The position numbers were made by a program, and so were the translations under genes. Source: Lactiplantibacillus plantarum (GTDB lineage: Bacteria > Bacillota > Bacilli > Lactobacillales > Lactobacillaceae). Taken from it: a DNA stretch of 64,000 nucleotides. This document shows, piece by piece, positions 17,610-27,124 of this stretch (positions are counted from its first letter, which is position 1; the number at the start of each line of letters is the position of its first letter). The DNA is taken from NCBI RefSeq assembly GCF_014131735.1, contig NZ_CP039121.1:1302001-1366000 (forward strand), read 5' to 3'. The notes under the pieces were generated by a model. That model saw only the letters and a list, made by a program, of their open reading frames with translations, was not told where the DNA came from and did not search any database.

Positions 17610-19349
17610 ATGAAAAAGCGAAATTGGTTGATTGCACTAATTGTCGTTGTGATTGTCGCGATTGGCGGTGGTTTTGGGTATTACAAATATCATCAGTCAA
17701 CTGCAACGACAACGACCACTAGTAAGGTACGTTCGGCGAGTGCAACGAAGAAGGACATCAACACGCGGCTAGTCAAGACTGAGATTAAGGCCCAGTCGAG
17801 TGAGACGGCGACGCTGAAGAAGGCGGTCGCCAATAAGAATTATACCGTTAATAACATGTACACGAAGGTTAACCCATACGGGGTGTCTCCGTTATCCGCC
17901 AAGGTGATTTTCCAGACGAGCAAGGCGGCCAAGGTCAGTTATACGGTGGTCGGCAAGAGTAGTAAGACTTCAATTTCTAATACGGTCAATAAGTACACAA
18001 CGAGTCATGATTTGACCGTGCTGGGGTTATACGCCAACACGAATAACCAGGTCAAGATTAAGGTGACTTATAAGGATGGCACGTCGACGACCAAGACGAT
18101 CCGACTGAAAACGGCGAAGTTACCATCGGCGTTGACCGATTTTAAGATCAACGTTAAGAAGGCTAACAAACAAAAAATGGTCTTAGGGACTGGTAATTCG
18201 AAGCTGACATTTATGGTTCGGACGACGATCTCTGGGAGCAAGCAGTCTAAAAACTTATCGTTCGGGATGGATGCGGATGGTAATATTCGGTGGTATACAA
18301 CGCGGCCAACTTCCCACATTTTCAAACAACTTAACAATGGGCATTTATTGATTTGGACCAAATCGAATGCTAAGAATTCATATTTTGATGAGTTAGTTGA
18401 AATGGATTATACGGGTAAAGTTTATAAGACTTATAAATTTAATCATAAGGCCTGGGGTAAGGCTAAGGGTTCTAAGAAGCAGAACCATAATCAGGTCCAC
18501 CATGACGTAACGGAATTGCCAAACGGTGATCTGATTGCGACCGTTTCCGATGGCGGCCGGACCTATGTCGAAGACACGATGATCGTTATATCGCATAAGA
18601 CGGGTAAGATCACCAAGGTCATCAACATGAAGAATATCCTACCTGCGAAGTTCTATACGAAGTACAACGCGACGAAGTCCAGTAAATATATGGGTAAGAA
18701 GGACTGGTTCCATCAGAACTCCGTCTATTATGATAAGAAGGATAAGAGCTTGATTATTTCAAGTCGCAACCAGAACTTAGTGATGAAGATCGATTACAAG
18801 ACTGAAAAGATCAAGTGGATCTTGTCTGGTAAGAAGACTTCAGCTTGGCCGAAATCGTACCGCAAGTACTTGCTGAAGGCTAGTGGTAAGATTGCTTGGC
18901 CGGGTGGGCAACATGCCGCCATCGTTGATCCAAGCACCTTGGGCAAGAAGAACTCGCTCAACGTGATGATCTTCAACAATAACGTGGCAGTTGGTACGAC
19001 CAAGAAATCGTTGGCGGACTCTTCTGGTAAATATTCAGAAGGTGTCGAATATCATATTAATGAAAAGACGAAGACGATTTCTCAAGTTGGCAGTTACGGT
19101 AAGTCATTAGGTAAGAAGAACTTTGCCAATATTATTGGTTCTAATCGTTACTTGAGTGCTTCGAATCGGCTAATTGATTTTGGTTGGTTGAATAATGGTA
19201 AATCAGCTAATATTATTGAATACGATTTGAAGAGCAAGCAACAGGTGTTTAACGTTGAATTAACGGGTCTTCCAAGCGGTGGTTATGTCTACCGGGCCGA
19301 ACGCTTCTCGTTGTATCCGACGAAGCACACGTATGGTATTAATGAATAA
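17610..19349 (+). CDS. Arylsulfate sulfotransferase (AssT-like), membrane-anchored
   Basis: A 579-residue protein with an N-terminal membrane anchor (residues about 6-25), a Thr/Ser/Lys-rich stretch, an immunoglobulin-like N-terminal domain and an AssT beta-propeller. Conserved histidines are visible at His297/His298 (HHDVTELPNGD), His368 (DWFHQNS) and His435 (PGGQHAA); the last matches the histidine that is sulfated in the family. AssT enzymes move sulfate between phenols without PAPS, so it would act outside the cell and independently of the upstream operon, yet it sits beside it. Start ATG 17610 has GAAAGGT. The protein is unusually rich in lysine. It ends at a strong terminator. Confidence 0.88.
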   Translation: MKKRNWLIALIVVVIVAIGGGFGYYKYHQSTATTTTTSKVRSASATKKDINTRLVKTEIKAQSSETATLKKAVANKNYTVNNMYTKVNPYGVSPLSAKVIFQTSKAAKVSYTVVGKSSKTSISNTVNKYTTSHDLTVLGLYANTNNQVKIKVTYKDGTSTTKTIRLKTAKLPSALTDFKINVKKANKQKMVLGTGNSKLTFMVRTTISGSKQSKNLSFGMDADGNIRWYTTRPTSHIFKQLNNGHLLIWTKSNAKNSYFDELVEMDYTGKVYKTYKFNHKAWGKAKGSKKQNHNQVHHDVTELPNGDLIATVSDGGRTYVEDTMIVISHKTGKITKVINMKNILPAKFYTKYNATKSSKYMGKKDWFHQNSVYYDKKDKSLIISSRNQNLVMKIDYKTEKIKWILSGKKTSAWPKSYRKYLLKASGKIAWPGGQHAAIVDPSTLGKKNSLNVMIFNNNVAVGTTKKSLADSSGKYSEGVEYHINEKTKTISQVGSYGKSLGKKNFANIIGSNRYLSASNRLIDFGWLNNGKSANIIEYDLKSKQQVFNVELTGLPSGGYVYRAERFSLYPTKHTYGINE

Positions 19350-19365
19350 GAATTGAATGTAAAAC

Positions 19366-19410
19366 GGGCGCCCCTGACTAGATGGCTCATCTGGTCGGGG
19401 GCGCCTATTT
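19366..19410 (+). terminator. Terminator after the AssT-like gene
   Basis: A GC-rich stem of about 18 pairs (GGCGCCCCTGAC and its complement, one or two mismatches) with a very short loop, followed by ATTT. It starts shortly after the stop codon. Confidence 0.8.
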
Positions 19411-19854
19411 GCGTGTTGCGCTAACCAAGATACTGATGGCGCGATGGTCGTTAGTAGCCCGGTATGAAAATATGGCTCAATGGCGGACTAGTCATAATAT
19501 CGGTTGATCAATAACTGCGGATAATGATTGCCGGTTGACTAGCTAGGCGTCACTTTTGAATGCTTGATAATCAATATTTCGTCATCCACACGACTTCAAG
19601 CGCGTCCGTTCTTAAACCAGTTGTCGGCCCGAAAAGGTCGTTTTCAAAGTTGTGACTGAACGTTAATGAAAAAGTCACAATTTGGTCGCAAAATCATCCG
19701 CAAAGCTAGAATAATTTCATACCATGTCGCATTTATGTTCACATTCCAAGTCTACAATGGTTCTTATGTTGAACGGCGCGACGGATATAGGTTGATTATG
19801 AGCAGTGGCGCAAGACTCAGCAAGATGAAAATTAGTTGAAGCGGAGCGATGACG
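19411..19854. other. Intergenic region before the anion transporter, with an inverted repeat
   Basis: No coding region is seen. A perfect 8-base inverted repeat TTGTGACT (19650-19657) / AGTCACAA (19673-19680) with a 15-base spacer lies about 175 bases upstream of the transporter. It may be an operator. The promoter itself is not clear. Confidence 0.45.
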
Positions 19855-21630
19855 ATGACCTTAAATATTGCAATTGTTTTAATCACGTTATTAGTATCAT
19901 TTATATTAATGGCCATGGAAGTTACGACCCCGAACGCCGTAATCTTGTGTGCCTTAGCGTTCTTGATGTTTGTCGGTATCTTGTCGCCAACGGACGCACT
20001 GTCAGGTTTTGCTAACGACGGGTTAGCGACAATTGCCCTGATGTATATTATTGCCTATGCCATTGCCAAAAGTAATATTATTACCCGCTTATTTGACCGG
20101 ATTCTCGGCGATGGTCACAGCGAAAAGCGTTCCTTATTACGGTTGTTAGCGAGCGTGAGTGTGATTTCACCGTTTATGAATAATACCCCGATTGTGTCCA
20201 CTTTGACACCGATGGTCCAGCGTTGGACGAAGCAGAAAGGGATGGCAATCTCAAAGTTCTTGATCCCACTATCCTACGCCACGATTCTGAGTGGGTTGTT
20301 GACCGTTCTAGGGACTTCGACCAATCTAGTGGCACAAGGATTATTGTCTAAGTACAAATTAGCACAATTTGGTACCTTTGACTTGGCCGTCATCGGGATT
20401 CCCATCACGATTATTGGGTTGATTTACTTACTGACGATCGGGTACCGCATGTTACCGACCTATTATGGGAGTAGTGTTGACGATGTTGTTGCTGAACCGA
20501 ATGATTACTTGATTGAAATGACGATCGGCGATGATTTTGAACACCTCAATCAAACGGTGGTCGCCGCCAAACTTCGTAATTTACCGCGCTCTTTCTTAGT
20601 GGCGATTAATCGGAGTGGTCAGTCGATCGTGCCGGTGACGGATGAGACGATTCTACAGTTAGGTGACCGTCTTTACTTCACTGGAAATTTTGATTGTATT
20701 AATGATCTTATGAATATTAAAGGTCTAATACCAAGCACTCAGAAAATCAATATGACTGATATCACCAATGAACGGGTTCGGCTCGTCGAAGTCTCCATTC
20801 CGGACACGTCCAGTTTGGTGAACCAAACGGTCAAATCAGCGCGTTTTCGCAATGTCTTTGGGAGTGTCGTCGTCGCAATTCGACGCAACGATGTCAACCT
20901 CGAAGGGCATCTCGGAAGTATTCGCTTAAAAGGCGGGGACAACTTGGTCATGATTACCACTGGTGAACCAGACGAGCTGGCAAGTCTCAAAGACTTACAC
21001 GTCTTTAATTCACAACCAGTGAAGTCCCGGAAACATACTTATAAGGATGTTTTACCGATTGTTTTATTGGTTGCAACGATCATCGTGTCGACTATGGGCG
21101 TGATTGATTTGTTCGTTGGTCTGGCGGCCTCGTGCGTGGTACTTTTCTTGACGAAATGCGTTTCAATCAGCGATATTGTGAAGGCTGTCGATATGAACGT
21201 GTTGTTTTTAGTGGCTAGTAGTTATGGACTTGGGCTTGCGATGTCGAACGTGGGTGCTGATAAGTTTATCGCGAAGTCATTGGTAGCAATTACCGGGAAT
21301 GCGTCACCAATCATCTATATGTTCCTGATTTATTTCGTGACCAATTTCTTAACGGCCATCTTGTCCAATGCGGCGGCGTTATCACTGATGTTTCCAGTGG
21401 TCGTTTCCGCAGCGAAGTTGGAAAACCTACCCGTGATGATGCTTGTTATGTTGATTACGATTGCTGCGACGGCGGACTTTTCAACGCCAATCGGGTACCA
21501 AACAAACTTGATTGTTTACGGCCCTGGACATTATAAGTTCACGGACTACTTTAAAGTCGGAATTCCGTTAAATTTGATTTGTATGGTCGTTTGTGTGTTT
21601 GTGTCCTATTACTATTATATGGTGCTGTGA
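19855..21630 (+). CDS. SLC13/DASS-type anion transporter with RCK_C (TrkA-C) domains
   Basis: A 591-residue membrane protein of the divalent anion:Na+ symporter group. Two inverted halves each carry an SNT-like signature: MNNTPIVSTLTPM in the first half and LSNAAALSLMFPV in the second. Between them (about 210-390) lie two TrkA-C-like domains (EVSIPDTSSLVNQTV...FGSVVVAIRR), as in SAC1/YbiR-like sulfate transporters. Next to a PAPS-making operon, sulfate is the likely substrate; this is inference. I chose ATG 19855 (GCGGAG, eight bases upstream) over ATG 19849. A terminator follows. Confidence 0.85.
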   Translation: MTLNIAIVLITLLVSFILMAMEVTTPNAVILCALAFLMFVGILSPTDALSGFANDGLATIALMYIIAYAIAKSNIITRLFDRILGDGHSEKRSLLRLLASVSVISPFMNNTPIVSTLTPMVQRWTKQKGMAISKFLIPLSYATILSGLLTVLGTSTNLVAQGLLSKYKLAQFGTFDLAVIGIPITIIGLIYLLTIGYRMLPTYYGSSVDDVVAEPNDYLIEMTIGDDFEHLNQTVVAAKLRNLPRSFLVAINRSGQSIVPVTDETILQLGDRLYFTGNFDCINDLMNIKGLIPSTQKINMTDITNERVRLVEVSIPDTSSLVNQTVKSARFRNVFGSVVVAIRRNDVNLEGHLGSIRLKGGDNLVMITTGEPDELASLKDLHVFNSQPVKSRKHTYKDVLPIVLLVATIIVSTMGVIDLFVGLAASCVVLFLTKCVSISDIVKAVDMNVLFLVASSYGLGLAMSNVGADKFIAKSLVAITGNASPIIYMFLIYFVTNFLTAILSNAAALSLMFPVVVSAAKLENLPVMMLVMLITIAATADFSTPIGYQTNLIVYGPGHYKFTDYFKVGIPLNLICMVVCVFVSYYYYMVL

Positions 21631-21652
21631 TGTGACTTAATCGAATCTAAAA

Positions 21653-21684
21653 GACTTGTGAGCGGCTGCTGACAAGTTTTTTTG
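21653..21684 (+). terminator. Terminator of the anion transporter gene
   Basis: ACTTGT (21654-21659) pairs with ACAAGT (21672-21677), followed by seven T residues. Confidence 0.7.
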
Positions 21685-21905
21685 TGTTGGTTAGTAAATC
21701 GGTGACAGCTTAGCACAGTGAAATAACCTTAAAAAATAAATCAAGACGGCCAATTCACTAATTAAAATAAAATATTTAATATTTACGAACAAAGGACTAG
21801 TATTATAAATCTAAAGTTGATATACTAGCAAAGTTTGCTTGTCTGGCAAAGCACCAAGAAAACGATTACAAGTGCGTCATCTTAATTAATGAAAGGAGTG
21901 CGAAA

Positions 21906-23297
21906 ATGAACGATTTAACAAAGGGAAAACCGCTAAAATTAATTTTTTGGTTTACGATTCCGTTACTAATCGGTAACATTTTTCAGCAATTTTATAGTTT
22001 ATCGGACACGTTGATCGTTGGTCAGACGTTAGGGGTTAAAGCCCTAGCGGCGGTTGGATCAACTGGGAGTGTTCAGTTTTTGATCATTGGCTTTGCGCAG
22101 GGGTTAACCGCTGGCTTATCCATATTAACAGCCCAACATTTTGGGGCACGTGATTTTAAAGCAGTGCGGCGCAGTTTTGCGATTAGTATCGTAGTTAGTC
22201 TAATTGTTGGGATCATTTTGACGATTCTGTCGTTGATCTTCGTTGACCATATCTTGTTGTTAATGCAAACGCCAACGGATATCATTGCGGATGCGCGGAC
22301 ATTCTTACAAATTATGCTTGGCGGGATGCTGGCACCAATTGCGTTCAACCTGTTGTCAAACATCATTCGCGCACTCGGTGATAGTCGCACGCCTTTATGG
22401 TTTTTGATTATCAGCGCGTTAATTAATATTGGCTTGGAATTGTTATTCATTTTGGTTTTCAAATGGGGCATTGCCGGGGCGAGCTGGGCAACCATTTTAG
22501 CACAAACCATTGCAACGCTCATGTGTGTGGTTTACATCATCGTCAAAGTACCCATCTTGCACATTGGACGGCGCCACTTCAAGTTAGTTTGGTCGGAAGT
22601 GAAGGCTCACCTGAATGTTGGGTTACCCATGGCTTTTCAGATGTCGATCATTGCGATTGGAACGATTGTGTTACAAGCGGCACTGAATAGTCTTGGCACT
22701 AATTCAGTGGCGGCGACGACTGCCGCTCAGAAAATCGACCAAGTCGCGACTCAGCCATTAATGTCTTTTGGGGTCACCATGGCGACTTTCGCGGCTCAGA
22801 ATTATGGTGCTCATCAGTATGAACGGATTATCACGGGAGTCAAACAGACCATGTGGCTGTCGGGGAGCTTTAGTGTGGCTGCTGGTTTGATTGAAATTAT
22901 CTGGGGTAAACAGCTTGTGGGGTTCTTCGTCGGTCATCAGGACATGGCGGTATTGAACTTATCCCAGACGTATTTTAACGTCATCGGGAGCACGTATATC
23001 CTATTATCAATGTTATTTATTATGCGTAATACCTTGCAAGGGCTTGGACGCAGCGCAATTCCAACTTTGGCAGGCGCGGCGGAACTCTTTATGCGGGTGT
23101 TTGCAGCACTGATCTTAGTTCGGATCTTCGATTACGCCGGTGCTTGTAGTTCGGAACCGTTAGCTTGGTTAGGGTCGTGTGCCGTGCTTTTGCCTGCTTA
23201 TATTAAATCAGTCCACGATTTACGACAACAGGCCCGCATGACAAACACGGTCGCAGAAGGGGCCGAACCAATATTAAACGATTCGGAAAAATTGTAA
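21906..23297 (+). CDS. MATE-family efflux transporter
   Basis: A 463-residue integral membrane protein with about 12 helices and the MATE pattern: KPLKLIFWFTIPLLIGNIFQ at the N-terminus, SLSDTLIVGQTLG, and an internal repeat starting at GLPMAFQMSI. Members export drugs or metabolites in exchange for Na+ or H+. Start ATG 21906 follows GAAAGGAGTG. The gene stands alone. About 60-75 bases upstream, TTTGCT and GGCAAAGC form an inverted repeat that may bind a regulator. The substrate cannot be read from sequence. Confidence 0.9.
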   Translation: MNDLTKGKPLKLIFWFTIPLLIGNIFQQFYSLSDTLIVGQTLGVKALAAVGSTGSVQFLIIGFAQGLTAGLSILTAQHFGARDFKAVRRSFAISIVVSLIVGIILTILSLIFVDHILLLMQTPTDIIADARTFLQIMLGGMLAPIAFNLLSNIIRALGDSRTPLWFLIISALINIGLELLFILVFKWGIAGASWATILAQTIATLMCVVYIIVKVPILHIGRRHFKLVWSEVKAHLNVGLPMAFQMSIIAIGTIVLQAALNSLGTNSVAATTAAQKIDQVATQPLMSFGVTMATFAAQNYGAHQYERIITGVKQTMWLSGSFSVAAGLIEIIWGKQLVGFFVGHQDMAVLNLSQTYFNVIGSTYILLSMLFIMRNTLQGLGRSAIPTLAGAAELFMRVFAALILVRIFDYAGACSSEPLAWLGSCAVLLPAYIKSVHDLRQQARMTNTVAEGAEPILNDSEKL

Positions 23298-23423
23298 TTA
23301 AGGCTTGCAACCAAGTGGATTATTTGATAATATTTGTTATCAATTTTATTTTAAAGTCACTCATATAATCTCCCGGACACCTGTGGACGGGGCATGAATT
23401 GAAAAACGTTAAGGAGTTTACAA

Positions 23424-23669
23424 ATGGCCGTAGAATTAAAAATTGGCGATTACGTCGCTGGTAAGAAGTTTGCTTCGTTGGAACATGATTTCAAGGGTGA
23501 AATTGAAAAAGTGTATGAAAATTCAGTCTTGATCTTAATTAAGGAATTTCAAAAAGCTGACGAACCAATTGTTAACGAGTATAACCACCGTGCAGTTGTT
23601 CGTAAGGATGATGCTAAGCTCATTAAAGCGGCGCCAAAGCCGAAAGTCGTCCCAGAAAAAGAAGACTAA
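23424..23669 (+). CDS. DUF2187-family small protein
   Basis: An 81-residue protein starting AVELKIGDYVAGKKF, with the KOW-like beta-strand pattern of the DUF2187 family (GEIEKVYENSVLILI...RAVVRKDDAKLI) and a Lys/Pro-rich tail. The family has no established function; the fold suggests nucleic-acid or ribosome contact. Start ATG 23424 has TAAGGAG. It directly precedes the tRNA promoter. Confidence 0.8.
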   Translation: MAVELKIGDYVAGKKFASLEHDFKGEIEKVYENSVLILIKEFQKADEPIVNEYNHRAVVRKDDAKLIKAAPKPKVVPEKED

Positions 23670-23685
23670 AAATTTATAAATAACC

Positions 23686-23714
23686 ATGACAACAGAAAAA
23701 ATGTATGCTATACT
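23686..23714 (+). promoter_or_regulatory. Promoter of the tRNA-Gly/tRNA-Asp unit
   Basis: ATGACA (23686-23691) and TATACT (23709-23714) are 17 bases apart, with TG one base before the -10 (extended -10). tRNA-Gly begins 18 bases downstream. Confidence 0.75.
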
Positions 23715-23731
23715 AATTTCTGTTGTCAAAT

Positions 23732-23802
23732 GCGGGTGTAGTTTAGTGGTAAAATTCAAGCTTCCCAAGCTTGCGTCGCGGGTCCGATTCCCGTCACCCG
23801 CT
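23732..23802 (+). tRNA. tRNA-Gly (CCC)
   Basis: A 71-base cloverleaf. Acceptor GCGGGTG pairs with CACCCGC, the anticodon stem CAAGC/GCTTG carries loop TTCCCAA, so the anticodon is CCC. The T-loop is TCCGATT. CCA is not encoded; the discriminator is T. Confidence 0.93.
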
Positions 23803-23858
23803 TTGCTATTAATCATTTCGGTTAGTAGTCATTGTATTCTCAAGCTCCTTGAGCGCAT

Positions 23859-23933
23859 GGTCCGTTGGTCTAGTTGGTTTAGGACGCCTGCCTGTCACGC
23901 AGGAGATCACGAGTTCGAGTCTCGTACGGACCG
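23859..23933 (+). tRNA. tRNA-Asp (GTC)
   Basis: A 75-base cloverleaf. Acceptor GGTCCGT pairs with ACGGACC, the anticodon loop is CTGTCAC (anticodon GTC), and the T-loop is TTCGAGT. Discriminator G73. CCA is not encoded. It is probably cotranscribed with tRNA-Gly, 56 bases upstream. Confidence 0.93.
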
Positions 23934-23952
23934 TCAATAGATGATGATAATC

Positions 23953-23987
23953 AAGAACGTTAGTCAGCAATGACCCGTTCTTTTTTA
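23953..23987 (+). terminator. Terminator of the tRNA unit
   Basis: AAGAACG pairs with CGTTCTT across a 15-base loop and runs into a T stretch, 20 bases after tRNA-Asp. Confidence 0.65.
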
Positions 23988-24057
23988 TTGAGTAAAAATC
24001 AAGATGACTAAATAGTTGACCGAATGGGTGATCAACAGTAATCGTTAAGGAGCGCAA

Positions 24058-24504
24058 ATGCAATTTATAACAACATCTTTCGATGAGTTAACTGTTCGGC
24101 AGTTACAACAGATTTACAAGTTACGAGTGGCGGTTTTTGTCGTCGAACAGGCCTGTCCGTATCAAGAAGTCGACGATACGGACTTGATGGCTTGGCATTT
24201 ACGGGGGATGGATTCAACGGGACAGCTGCTAGTATATGCGCGATTAATGCGTGAAGCCAACCAGCAGGCCCGTATCGGCCGGGTGATCACTAATCCGATA
24301 GTACGGGGGCACGGCTACGGGCAGCAGTTGCTCCAACAGGCGATTGTGCAGATTCAAGCGTTGTGGCCTTCCACGACGCAAATCAATATTCAGGCCCAGC
24401 ATTACTTAGATCGCTTCTACCGTGGATTTGGTTTTCAACCAGTCTCTGGCGTTTATTTAGAAGATGGGATTCCGCATCAGAATATGATTTTAACGTTGAA
24501 CTAG
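24058..24504 (+). CDS. ElaA-like GNAT acetyltransferase
   Basis: A 148-residue GNAT-fold protein of the ElaA type. FDELTVRQLQQIYKLR...FVVEQ...YQEVDDTD near the N-terminus is characteristic, followed by the acetyl-CoA loop (RIGRVITNPIVRGHGYGQQLL) and a C-terminal HYLDRFYRGFGF. The substrate is unknown. Start ATG 24058 follows TAAGGAG. Its stop codon overlaps the -35 element of the argS leader. Confidence 0.85.
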   Translation: MQFITTSFDELTVRQLQQIYKLRVAVFVVEQACPYQEVDDTDLMAWHLRGMDSTGQLLVYARLMREANQQARIGRVITNPIVRGHGYGQQLLQQAIVQIQALWPSTTQINIQAQHYLDRFYRGFGFQPVSGVYLEDGIPHQNMILTLN

Positions 24505-24530
24505 TCAAAACGGCTGAATTCTGTTATACT
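24502..24530 (+). promoter_or_regulatory. Promoter of the argS T-box leader
   Basis: TAGTCA (24502-24507) and TATACT (24525-24530) are 17 bases apart, with an extended -10 TG. The -35 overlaps the stop codon of the acetyltransferase gene. Confidence 0.6.
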
Positions 24531-24536
24531 AACGCA

Positions 24537-24748
24537 TGGTAAAAATATATACGTCTAATGAGAAAGAATAGTACGATGAACGTTTAGACCAGCGAGTTCG
24601 GGATGATGGGAGCCGAATCTAAACATTATTGGAAGCGCGCTTTTGAAGACGACAATTCGATAATAAGTGGATGTCATATCAATTAGAGTGGTACCGCGGG
24701 CACGTCTCGTCTCTTACATGTTTTTAAATATGTGAGGGACTTTTTTTG
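24537..24748 (+). promoter_or_regulatory. T-box riboswitch leader of argS
   Basis: The leader carries GAGTGGTACCGCGGG (T-box, near 24686-24700) followed by a terminator whose arms are GTCTCTTACAT and ATGTGAGGGAC with seven T residues (24709-24747). Upstream a long stem I region includes the GTTTAGA/TCTAAAC helix. A CGC triplet (GAAGCGCGC, near 24631-24639) could be an Arg specifier; that is tentative. The downstream gene is arginyl-tRNA synthetase, so tRNA-Arg is the expected ligand. Confidence 0.88.
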
Positions 24749-24775
24749 TCCCGTAAGACAGTCAAGGAGGACAAT

Positions 24776-26464
24776 ATGGATTATAAACAACTCGTCGCAG
24801 CGGCCTTAGCGCCAGCACTACCAGATTTAACGCAGGAAGCGATTCTAGATAAGATCGAACAACCAAAGACGTCTAAGCAGGGGGACTTGGCCTTTCCGAC
24901 CTTCACCTTAGCAAAAACGTTACACAAGGCACCTCAAATGATTGCCAGCGACATCGTCGAAAAAGTCGATGGCAGTGACTTTGAAAAAGTTGTTGCAATG
25001 GGCCCGTACGTTAACTTCTTCTTCAAGAAAGATGCGTTTGCAGCCGATATTTTAAATCAAGTATTGTCGAATGGTGGCCATTTTGGTGATGCTAAGCTCG
25101 GTGAAGCGGGTCAAGTTCCCATCGATATGTCATCGCCAAATATTGCCAAACCAATCTCAATGGGGCATTTGCGGTCAACAGTGATTGGGAATTCTTTGGC
25201 AAATATTTTAAGTAAGTTGGATTACCAACCCGTTAAGATCAACCACTTAGGTGACTGGGGCACGCAGTTCGGTAAGTTGATCACGGCCTACAAAATGTGG
25301 GGAAGCGAAGCTGAGGTCAAAGCTGATCCAATCAATAACTTATTAAAATACTATGTACGTTTCCATAAAGAAGACGTCGATCATCCTGAAATGGATGACG
25401 AGGCGCGTGAATGGTTCAAGAAATTGGAAAATGGTGATGAAGAAGCCACCCATCTGTGGTCATGGTTCCGCTCAGAATCATTGAAAGCGTTCAAGAAGAT
25501 TTACCAACGCTTGGATATCGACTTTGATTCCTTCAAGGGTGAGGCCTTCTACAATGATAAGATGCAAGAAGTTGTCGACATCTTGGAAGACAAGCACCTC
25601 TTGCAAGAAAGTCAAGGCGCCGAAGTGGTGGACTTAAGCAAATATGACTTGAATCCGGCATTGATTAAGAAATCAGATGGCGCGACTTTATACATCACGC
25701 GGGACTTGGCCGCTGCGATCTACCGGAAACGGACTTATGATTTCGTGCAGTCCCTCTACGTCGTTGGGAATGAACAGACCAACCACTTTAAGCAATTAAA
25801 GGCTGTGTTGACCGAGATGGGCTTTGACTGGGCTGACCAGATCCACCACATTCCATTTGGTTTGATTACTTCTGGTGGTAAGAAGTTGTCAACTCGGAGT
25901 GGCCGGGTCATCCTGCTTGATAAGGTCTTGGACGATGCGGTTGCGTTAGCTCATGAACAAATCGAAGCCAAGAATCCGGACTTGCCTAACAAGGATGAAG
26001 TTGCGGATGCGGTTGGGATTGGCGCTGTGGTCTTCCATGATTTGAAGAACGAACGGATGAACAGCTTTGACTTTAACTTGGAAGAAGTTGTTCGTTTCGA
26101 GGGTGAAACTGGGCCATACGTGCAGTACGCCCATGCACGCGCTGAAAGTATCTTACGTAAAGCTGGTAGCCCAGAAATTGCGGCAACCGAGCAAACGTTA
26201 AGCGACCCAGCCGCTTGGGATACCTTGAAGTTATTGAGTGAATTCCCAGCGACTGTAGTACGTGCCAGCACGGAATACGAACCATCCGTTATTGCTAAGT
26301 ATGCGATCCACTTAGCCAAGGCATACAACAAGTATTATGCTAACACCAAAATCTTAGTTGAAGATGATGAATTAAACGCTCGTCTGGCTTTGGTCAAGAG
26401 TGTCAGCATCGTCCTGAAGGAAGCCCTTCGCTTACTTGGCGTTAAGGCTCCCGATGAAATGTAA
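24776..26464 (+). CDS. argS: Arginyl-tRNA synthetase
   Basis: A 562-residue class I synthetase charging tRNA-Arg. It has the N-terminal Add-1 domain, the HIGH-type motif in [15 protein letters not shown], a KMSKS-like loop [10 protein letters not shown] and the C-terminal anticodon-binding helical domain ending in a DALR-like [10 protein letters not shown]. The length is usual. I chose ATG 24776, with AAGGAGGAC, over an upstream frame start at 24746 that lies inside the T-box terminator region. Regulated by the T-box leader; a strong terminator follows. Confidence 0.97.
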   Translation: MDYKQLVAAALAPALPDLTQEAILDKIEQPKTSKQGDLAFPTFTLAKTLHKAPQMIASDIVEKVDGSDFEKVVAMGPYVNFFFKKDAFAADILNQVLSNGGHFGDAKLGEAGQVPIDMSSPNIAKPISMGHLRSTVIGNSLANILSKLDYQPVKINHLGDWGTQFGKLITAYKMWGSEAEVKADPINNLLKYYVRFHKEDVDHPEMDDEAREWFKKLENGDEEATHLWSWFRSESLKAFKKIYQRLDIDFDSFKGEAFYNDKMQEVVDILEDKHLLQESQGAEVVDLSKYDLNPALIKKSDGATLYITRDLAAAIYRKRTYDFVQSLYVVGNEQTNHFKQLKAVLTEMGFDWADQIHHIPFGLITSGGKKLSTRSGRVILLDKVLDDAVALAHEQIEAKNPDLPNKDEVADAVGIGAVVFHDLKNERMNSFDFNLEEVVRFEGETGPYVQYAHARAESILRKAGSPEIAATEQTLSDPAAWDTLKLLSEFPATVVRASTEYEPSVIAKYAIHLAKAYNKYYANTKILVEDDELNARLALVKSVSIVLKEALRLLGVKAPDEM

Positions 26465-26486
26465 TTCGAATTAACTGTTCAAGTTT

Positions 26487-26547
26487 GAACGCCACGCATG
26501 CTATAAAACGGCCGTTAAAGCCGAGTTAGCATGCGTGGCGTTTTTTT
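26487..26547 (+). terminator. Terminator of argS
   Basis: A perfect 15-base stem (AACGCCACGCATGCT, 26488-26502, with 26528-26542) is followed by seven T residues. Confidence 0.88.
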
Positions 26548-26647
26548 GGTTGCGGTCATAGCGGCACAGAACTCAATGCAAGTTGTGAACCAATCGCAGA
26601 AATCGCAAGTAGGTAGCGGAGGCCCACTATTGTAACTGGAACCAGAC

Positions 26648-27124
26648 TTATCGTGTGAAGTGGATTATCAGTCGACGGATCAAGGCTTTACCGCCCCGGC
26701 CGAGTAAAATGATCCCGATCAACGGCCAAGATAGTAACAATAGGCAACCATGAATGACAAAGGAAACACTGATCGATATCATATCGTCACGATATTCATT
26801 TTGAGAGAGCAACATATCACGGCTACTGACGGGATTGACGGCGTTATGATAAATTTGAGTGATTGTTTGATGTTGACCTGTCGCATCATTCAGGGCACGT
26901 GAAGCGACTGAAGTCATTCGAAAGGGGTTATGGGCAAGTCGTGGCAATAGGCACATTAGGAGTGGATGGCCGAATAAGTATGCGGAAGTCAGATAGAGGT
27001 TGGTTAACGTCCAATGTAGGTGAAACCGGCCGCTGGGGTCTGCGGTGACGGCATAAAAAGCAATCACGAAAAAAATCGCGCAACGAATATAGTCGGAACC
27101 GATTAAGCTGAAAGCCTTTTTCAT
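26648..27124 (-). CDS. Hypothetical membrane protein, 158 aa
   Basis: I do not recognise this protein. It has a short N-terminal hydrophobic segment (about 13-28), a second at 40-62 and a third at 120-145 ahead of a basic C-terminal tail (RGGKALIRRL), with a polar, probably cytoplasmic or extracellular loop in between. Start ATG 27124 follows CGGAGGG. It is convergent with argS and divergent from the ABC transporter gene. Confidence 0.6.
   Translation of the reverse strand: MKKAFSLIGSDYIRCAIFFVIAFYAVTADPSGRFHLHWTLTNLYLTSAYLFGHPLLMCLLPRLAHNPFRMTSVASRALNDATGQHQTITQIYHNAVNPVSSRDMLLSQNEYRDDMISISVSFVIHGCLLLLSWPLIGIILLGRGGKALIRRLIIHFTR

Noticed and set aside
19650..19680. TGTGA...TCACA as a CRP/FNR-type site
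   Set aside because: The half-sites are too far apart (15-base spacer between 8-base arms) for the CRP geometry; I list it only as an unassigned inverted repeat.
22073..22522. 149-codon frame on the minus strand
   Set aside because: It lies wholly opposite the MATE transporter gene, has no ribosome site, and its composition is that of an antisense shadow.
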